Source of the DNA: Frankiaceae bacterium | Lineage (GTDB): Bacteria > Actinomycetota > Actinomycetes > Frankiales > Frankiaceae | Reading direction: 5' to 3' | Length of the DNA stretch: 15,017 nucleotides | Assembly (NCBI GenBank): GCA_030840885.1 | Contig: JAVEDQ010000166.1 | Span: 1 to 15,017, forward strand | In this document: piece by piece, positions 13,524 to 15,017 of the stretch | Position numbering within the stretch: position 1 is the stretch's first letter | How the letters are laid out: every line of letters starts with the position of its first letter | Program-made: the position numbers and the translations under genes | The notes under the pieces: generated by a model | What the model saw: the letters and a program-made list of their open reading frames with translations, nothing else | Database searches by the model: none | What the model was told of the DNA's origin: nothing

Positions 13524-14723
13524 GTGGATCTGAGCTTCACGGCCGAGGAAGAAGCGTTCCGCACGGAGCTGCGTTCGTACCTCGAGTCGACCCTGCCCGC
13601 CGAGTGGAGCCGTCCGGGCTTCTGGGACTCCATCGATCGGAACGACGCGTTCAACCGCCGTCGCCAGTGGGAGGCCGAGAAGGCCAAGGCCGGGTTCGCC
13701 GGCATCGCCTGGCCGAAGGAGTGGGGCGGCCGCGGGGGCACCGAGGGCATGAAGGCGATCTACGACGAGGAGATGACCCGCGCGCGGGCCCCTCGCGGCG
13801 CCAACCAGCTCGGGCTCACCTACCTCGCGCCCACGGTCGCCGTGCTCGGCAGCGAGCAGCAGAAGCGCGACATCATCGGCGCGATCCTCCGGAACGAGGA
13901 GATCTGGTGTCAGGGCTTCTCCGAGCCGGGCGCCGGTTCCGACCTCGCGGCCATCCGCACCAGTGGCGTGCAGGACGGTGACGAGTACGTCGTCAACGGG
14001 CAGAAGGTCTGGACCACGCAGGCCGTCCACGGCGACAAGCTGTTCGCGCTCGTCCGTACCGAGCCCGGCTCGCAGCGTCACCAGGGCCTGTCGCTCATGT
14101 TGATGGACATGGACCAGCCCGGCGTCGAGGCCCGGCCCATCACCACAATGAGCGGCGACCAGGAGTTCGGCGAGGTGTTCTTCACCGACGCCCGGGTCCC
14201 GATCGAGTCGAACCTCGGTGGCATCGGCAACGGCTGGCAGACCGCGATGCTGCTGCTCTCCTTCGAGCGCGGCGCCTCGGCGTTCGGCATGTACACCGCG
14301 ATGCGCCAGCAGCTCGCCGGCATCGTCGCCGCCGCCCGTTCCACCTACCGCGACGGCCGCACGGCCGCCGAGGACCCGGTGCTGCGCGCCAACCTCGCCG
14401 CCGTCGTCACCGAACTCGAGTGCCTGCGGTACCACTCCTTCCACGTGCTCTCGGCGACCGAGACGGGCCGTGACCTCGGCTTCGAGGCGTCGATGACGAA
14501 GTTGCAGTGGTCGGAGACGATGCAGGACCTGTTCGAAGCATTCGACGAGATCCTCGGCCCGAACGTCACCGTCCGGCAGCCCTTCGACGACGGCGCCGAG
14601 ATATCCGATCTGTCCGCGCTGCAGAACCAGGGTCTCTACAGCCGCTCCGTGACCATCTGGGGCGGTTCCGGCCAGGTGCAGCGCAACGTCGTCGCCGAGC
14701 GCGTGCTCGGCCTGCCCCGCTAA
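13524..14723 (+). CDS. Acyl-CoA dehydrogenase, probable catalytic subunit of a two-gene pair
   Basis: A 399-residue FAD-dependent acyl-CoA dehydrogenase. The start is GTG 13524 with AAGGGGA upstream. The N-terminal helical domain is followed by the FAD-contact segment WCQGFSEPGAGSDLA (128-142), NGQKVWTT (158-165) and the C-terminal VQRNVVAERVLGLPR. Where MCAD-type enzymes carry the base Glu in YEG, this protein has WGG (379-381). Glu248 in LLSFERGASAFG instead matches the alternative base position used by isovaleryl-CoA dehydrogenase-like and mycobacterial steroid-type FadE enzymes. A second dehydrogenase gene follows 25 bp later, the arrangement of the heterotetrameric FadE pairs that act on bulky steroid or terpenoid side chains. 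The substrate is inference. Confidence 0.92.
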   Translation: MDLSFTAEEEAFRTELRSYLESTLPAEWSRPGFWDSIDRNDAFNRRRQWEAEKAKAGFAGIAWPKEWGGRGGTEGMKAIYDEEMTRARAPRGANQLGLTYLAPTVAVLGSEQQKRDIIGAILRNEEIWCQGFSEPGAGSDLAAIRTSGVQDGDEYVVNGQKVWTTQAVHGDKLFALVRTEPGSQRHQGLSLMLMDMDQPGVEARPITTMSGDQEFGEVFFTDARVPIESNLGGIGNGWQTAMLLLSFERGASAFGMYTAMRQQLAGIVAAARSTYRDGRTAAEDPVLRANLAAVVTELECLRYHSFHVLSATETGRDLGFEASMTKLQWSETMQDLFEAFDEILGPNVTVRQPFDDGAEISDLSALQNQGLYSRSVTIWGGSGQVQRNVVAERVLGLPR

Positions 14724-14748
14724 CCCTCGGTAAGGACGGACAGCACTC

Positions 14749-15017
14749 ATGGACTTCGGACTCACCGACGAACAGCGGGCGCTCGACGCGAGCGTCCGGG
14801 ACTACCTGCGGGACCGCTTCGACCTCGCTGCCGTGCGCAAGGTCTACGACGAAACCGACGGCGACGGCCACCCGCGCGAGCTGTGGAACGCCTTCGCCGA
14901 GTACGGCTGGCTCGCGGTCACGGTGCCCGAGAAGCACGACGGCCTCGGTCTCGGCATCCTCGACGCGCAGGTCGTCGCGCGGGCTCTCGGTGCCGGCGCG
15001 GTTCCCGGCCCGTGGCT
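14749..15017 (+). CDS. Second acyl-CoA dehydrogenase, N-terminal part, cut by window edge
   Basis: The first 89 residues and part of the next codon are visible from ATG 14749. MDFGLTDEQRALDASVRDYL and then WNAFAEYGWLAVTVPEKHDGLGLG are the standard N-terminal helical domain of acyl-CoA dehydrogenases; the usual PEExGG reads PEKHDG here. AAGGA lies 12 bases upstream. It follows the preceding dehydrogenase by 25 bp and is surely in the same operon. By analogy with FadE pairs it may be the partner subunit, possibly without its own base residue, but the decisive region lies outside the window. Confidence 0.9.
   Translation, partial: MDFGLTDEQRALDASVRDYLRDRFDLAAVRKVYDETDGDGHPRELWNAFAEYGWLAVTVPEKHDGLGLGILDAQVVARALGAGAVPGPW

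Noticed and set aside
13425..14765. Long minus-strand open frame opposite the acyl-CoA dehydrogenase
   Set aside because: A mirror of a strongly coding frame in GC-rich DNA; no recognisable domain.

Overview
The window is GC-rich, codon-biased DNA with many GTG/TTG starts and short intergenic gaps. This is typical of an actinomycete; a Pseudonocardia-like or related soil actinobacterium is an inference from gene content, not a proven assignment. It is chromosomal. No rRNA, tRNA, CRISPR array, integrase or insertion sequence was recognised. Both edges cut a gene.

Layout. 1-1291 (+): the end of an ABC-2 type permease, then a small PGPGW-type membrane protein. 1314-2372 (-): a metallo-beta-lactamase-fold hydrolase with an altered metal motif, 33 bp from the divergent adenylate kinase gene (2406-3002, +). 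3013-5268 (-): a large sensor phosphatase with a PAS-like region, a LOV domain with the photoactive cysteine motif, a coiled coil, a GAF domain and a SpoIIE/PP2C phosphatase. Divergent from it is a pair for the end of the beta-ketoadipate pathway: a PcaF-like thiolase and PcaC (5524-7170, +). A small Cys-rich protein lies convergent to PcaC (7182-7448, -). 7727-8924 (+): a STAS protein lacking the phosphorylatable serine, coupled to a spermidine-synthase-like methyltransferase-fold protein. 9032-9514 (+): a four-helix membrane protein whose end overlaps a decayed menA remnant (9500-9866, -). 9898-11231 (+): an SDR oxidoreductase coupled by GTGA overlap to a hexapeptide-repeat acetyltransferase, then an ABM-family monooxygenase (11318-11608). 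11605-13311 (-): a TetR/QsdR-like regulator, a DUF1579-like protein and a RibD-C/DHFR-like reductase, the last two coupled by ATGA. 13524 to the end (+): two adjacent acyl-CoA dehydrogenase genes, the second cut by the window edge.

How the genes may work together. The strongest biological signal is the LOV-GAF-SpoIIE protein, a likely blue-light-regulated phosphatase of a partner-switching (anti-sigma antagonist) pathway. The nearby STAS protein is an obvious candidate partner by family, but it lacks the phospho-serine such a phosphatase would act on. The thiolase/PcaC pair and the paired acyl-CoA dehydrogenases suggest aromatic and steroid- or terpenoid-type acyl-CoA catabolism. The regulator/dehydrogenase divergent region (13312-13523) holds two 25-bp dyads and a 14-bp tandem repeat, so it is a well-structured candidate control region.

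The stretches without a called gene are all under 300 bases, except 9515-9897, which is occupied by the menA remnant. I did not find a clearly undescribed multi-gene system. The most unusual items are the LOV phosphatase, the serine-less STAS protein, the menA relic and the repeat-rich control region.
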